Source: Gerris lacustris
Lineage: Eukaryota > Arthropoda > Insecta > Hemiptera > Gerridae
Assembly (NCBI GenBank): GCA_951217055.1
Contig: OX578281.1
Location: forward strand, 66,714,043-66,778,042
Direction of reading: 5' to 3'
Length of the DNA: 64,000 nt
This document shows positions 62,154 to 64,000 of this stretch, piece by piece. A program made the translations under genes and the position numbers. The notes beneath the pieces are model-generated. The model saw nothing but the letters and a program-made list of their open reading frames with translations, did not search any database and was not told the origin of the DNA. The stretch's first letter is position 1. Each line of letters starts with the position of its first letter.

Positions 62154-64000
62154 ATGGGAAAGCCAAAATCCTCTTTAAAGCAGTTACTTTTTACTAAATC
62201 GTCAGTATTATCTTCATTAAATAGATTTGAACAATTTTTGTTAAATTATAATGAAGATCAAGAAAACCAAATTCCATCCAGGCTAGAGGCTGTCAGGCCC
62301 TTGCTCAACCAATTTACTCAGTGCGTTTCTGAAATCCAAGTCAATTTTGAAGTCGATTCAGAAGAACTAGAAAACGATTTATTCAATTTCGAGACCAAAT
62401 ATTTTTCTATTATTGGTTCCTTAGAATCTAAACTAAAATTATCTTTAACCAAATCCAAATCCTCTGAGTCAATTAATTCATGTACTTCAAATTCTTCCAA
62501 AAATAAAACTACTGATAATTCCTCTAACATAAAATTACCCAAAATAAATTTACCAACCTTTCAAGGTGATTTAAAAAATTGGTACCCTTTTAAAGATAAT
62601 TTTATAAGTTTAATCCATAACAATAAATCATTAGATAATGTGCAAAAATTGCACTATTTAAAATCTTCATTAAAATTCCAAGCGGGAGATTTAGTATCAA
62701 ATATTCCTGTCACCGATTGTAATTATAAGATTGCTTGGAATTTAATAGTTAGTAGGTATGACAATAAAAGATTAATTTCTAATTCTCATGTTTCTGCTCT
62801 GTTTAATTTATGTAAGATGAAGTCAGATTCACAGTCCCTTAGAGAATTAGTCAATGAGTTTTTTAAAAATATTCGGTCCCTGGGAGCCTTGGGAGAAAAT
62901 GTGAAGGCCTCTAGTTACATTTTAGTTCCTTTATTAACCTCCAAACTTGATATACCTCTCCTCAAAAGGTGGGAGACATCCATATCTAAAAGGGATGATC
63001 CTCCGACAATATTTGAGCTTGAAGAATTTCTCCTACGAGAAATAAATGTTTTATTGATTTCTTCACCTTCTATTTCCTCTTCTAACCTTAATTTTAAAAA
63101 ACCAAATACTCATTCTAATCCACCACATAAAGATTTCAATAAAAATAATTATAACTTCAGTGCAGTCAATAATAATTCTGAAAATAAAAATTCTGTAAGA
63201 TCTCAATCTTATCAAAACACATCTACTTCTATGCCTAAACATTTTCAACAAAAACCTACAGATTATCATTGTCATGTCTGTCCAGAATTCCATAAGTTGT
63301 ACCAATGTCCCACCTTCAAGTCTATGTCCCCTGAACAGCGTATAGCTAAGGTTACCGAGAAGAGCCTTTGTCTGAACTGTTTCAGTTTAAGACACAAGGC
63401 CTATGAATGTAACAACCAGGGTGTTTGCAAATTGTGTTCTCGAAAACACCATACTCTTTGCCACGTTGATCGTTCCGCACCACCTTCTAATAACAAGTCC
63501 GTAGCATTGTCTGCACAGCATCCTGTCAGCCAGGTTCTCTTGGCTACTGCCCAAATATTGGTGTTTGACTCCTCTAATAAGCCTATTAAGGCTACCGCTT
63601 TGTTAGACAGTGGTGCCCAAAGTCACTTTATTTCTGAGTCACTTGCAGGCAAATTGAACTGTACTTTACATCCAGTGAATATTCCTATTAGTGGAATTAA
63701 CCAGTCATCCTCTACTGTTAGTCATAAAATTATCACCCAGATTAAATCTCACTTTTCAAGCTTCACCGCTAATATTGAAATGTTGATTCTACCAAAAATA
63801 GCAGATAACCTTCCTCAAGTTCCTTTACCATTTTCTACCATAGACCTTCCACCTAACATTGTATTAGCTGACCCTGATTGTTTCATTCCTCACCAAATTG
63901 ACATCATTTTAGGTTCTGAAATATTTTTTGAAATCCTTACTCCAGAAAAGTTCAAGTTATCAGATTCCTTGCCTATATTTCAGAACACAAAACTTGGTTG
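62154..64000 (+). CDS. BEL/Pao retrotransposon Gag-Pol, partial
   Basis: Open for 615 codons from ATG 62154 to the window edge. A BEL-type gag region (KLPKINLPTFQGDLKNWYPF, DUF1759-like, about residues 125-280) is followed by an Asn/Ser-rich linker. Cysteine/histidine knuckles come next near residues 370 (CHVCPEFHKLYQC) and 405-430 (CLNCFSLRHKAYEC, CKLCSRKHHTLC). After them is an A17-type aspartic protease with LDSGAQ near residue 484. RT, RNase H and integrase must lie beyond the window. No stop or frameshift is seen, so the element may be intact. Base composition is AT-rich like the surrounding genome, unlike the GC-richer Gypsy element. Confidence 0.92.
   Translation, partial: MGKPKSSLKQLLFTKSSVLSSLNRFEQFLLNYNEDQENQIPSRLEAVRPLLNQFTQCVSEIQVNFEVDSEELENDLFNFETKYFSIIGSLESKLKLSLTKSKSSESINSCTSNSSKNKTTDNSSNIKLPKINLPTFQGDLKNWYPFKDNFISLIHNNKSLDNVQKLHYLKSSLKFQAGDLVSNIPVTDCNYKIAWNLIVSRYDNKRLISNSHVSALFNLCKMKSDSQSLRELVNEFFKNIRSLGALGENVKASSYILVPLLTSKLDIPLLKRWETSISKRDDPPTIFELEEFLLREINVLLISSPSISSSNLNFKKPNTHSNPPHKDFNKNNYNFSAVNNNSENKNSVRSQSYQNTSTSMPKHFQQKPTDYHCHVCPEFHKLYQCPTFKSMSPEQRIAKVTEKSLCLNCFSLRHKAYECNNQGVCKLCSRKHHTLCHVDRSAPPSNNKSVALSAQHPVSQVLLATAQILVFDSSNKPIKATALLDSGAQSHFISESLAGKLNCTLHPVNIPISGINQSSSTVSHKIITQIKSHFSSFTANIEMLILPKIADNLPQVPLPFSTIDLPPNIVLADPDCFIPHQIDIILGSEIFFEILTPEKFKLSDSLPIFQNTKLG

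Overview
The window is eukaryotic, AT-rich and full of transposons. It is almost certainly insect nuclear DNA. The evidence is GT-AG introns, an insect-type env-bearing Gypsy retrovirus, a BEL/Pao element, and many pogo, hAT and foldback elements. I cannot name the species; a hemipteran or other non-dipteran insect is only a guess. Two host genes are well supported. The first is a five-coding-exon sphingomyelin synthase (SMS1/2 type, + strand, coding 6954-33397, 345 aa). The second is the SWI/SNF HMG-box subunit SMARCE1/BAP111 (- strand, 57032-59337, 480 aa in two coding exons). A possible first exon of an unidentified gene lies at 41746-41854.

Layout. 1-6940: dispersed repeats, a foldback element carrying a tRNA relic (about 1314-1665), a pogo-like transposon (1915-3245), a large foldback element (4298-5350), and an unknown repeat with an 18-bp tandem array. 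6954-33397: sphingomyelin synthase. Its 18-kb first intron holds a degenerate hAT transposon (12598-23182). That hAT is split by an intact antisense endogenous retrovirus (13515-23016) with 858-bp LTRs that look identical, open gag, pol and env, and a CGCTT target duplication. The same intron holds two further long foldback elements. Introns 3 and 4 hold inverted copies of one pogo-type MITE flanking exon 4, and intron 4 also has a 56-bp minisatellite beside a dead LINE RNase H. 33400-57000: long AT tracts around a 94-bp-arm palindrome, at least four hAT-type elements with recognisable 8-bp target duplications, Tigger and LINE relics, and a 1.1-kb foldback. 57032-59600: SMARCE1 with a 5S-rRNA-like SINE in its intron. 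60989-64000: 5' part of a BEL/Pao element whose gag-pol frame is open to the window edge.

The host genes have unrelated jobs: membrane sphingolipid synthesis and chromatin remodelling. The main interest is the layered transposon history, which can be ordered from target-site duplications and from paired copies with and without insertions. The structured repeats may also act on host transcripts through inverted repeats flanking an exon, tRNA/5S-derived foldbacks, and nuclear-receptor-like half-sites.
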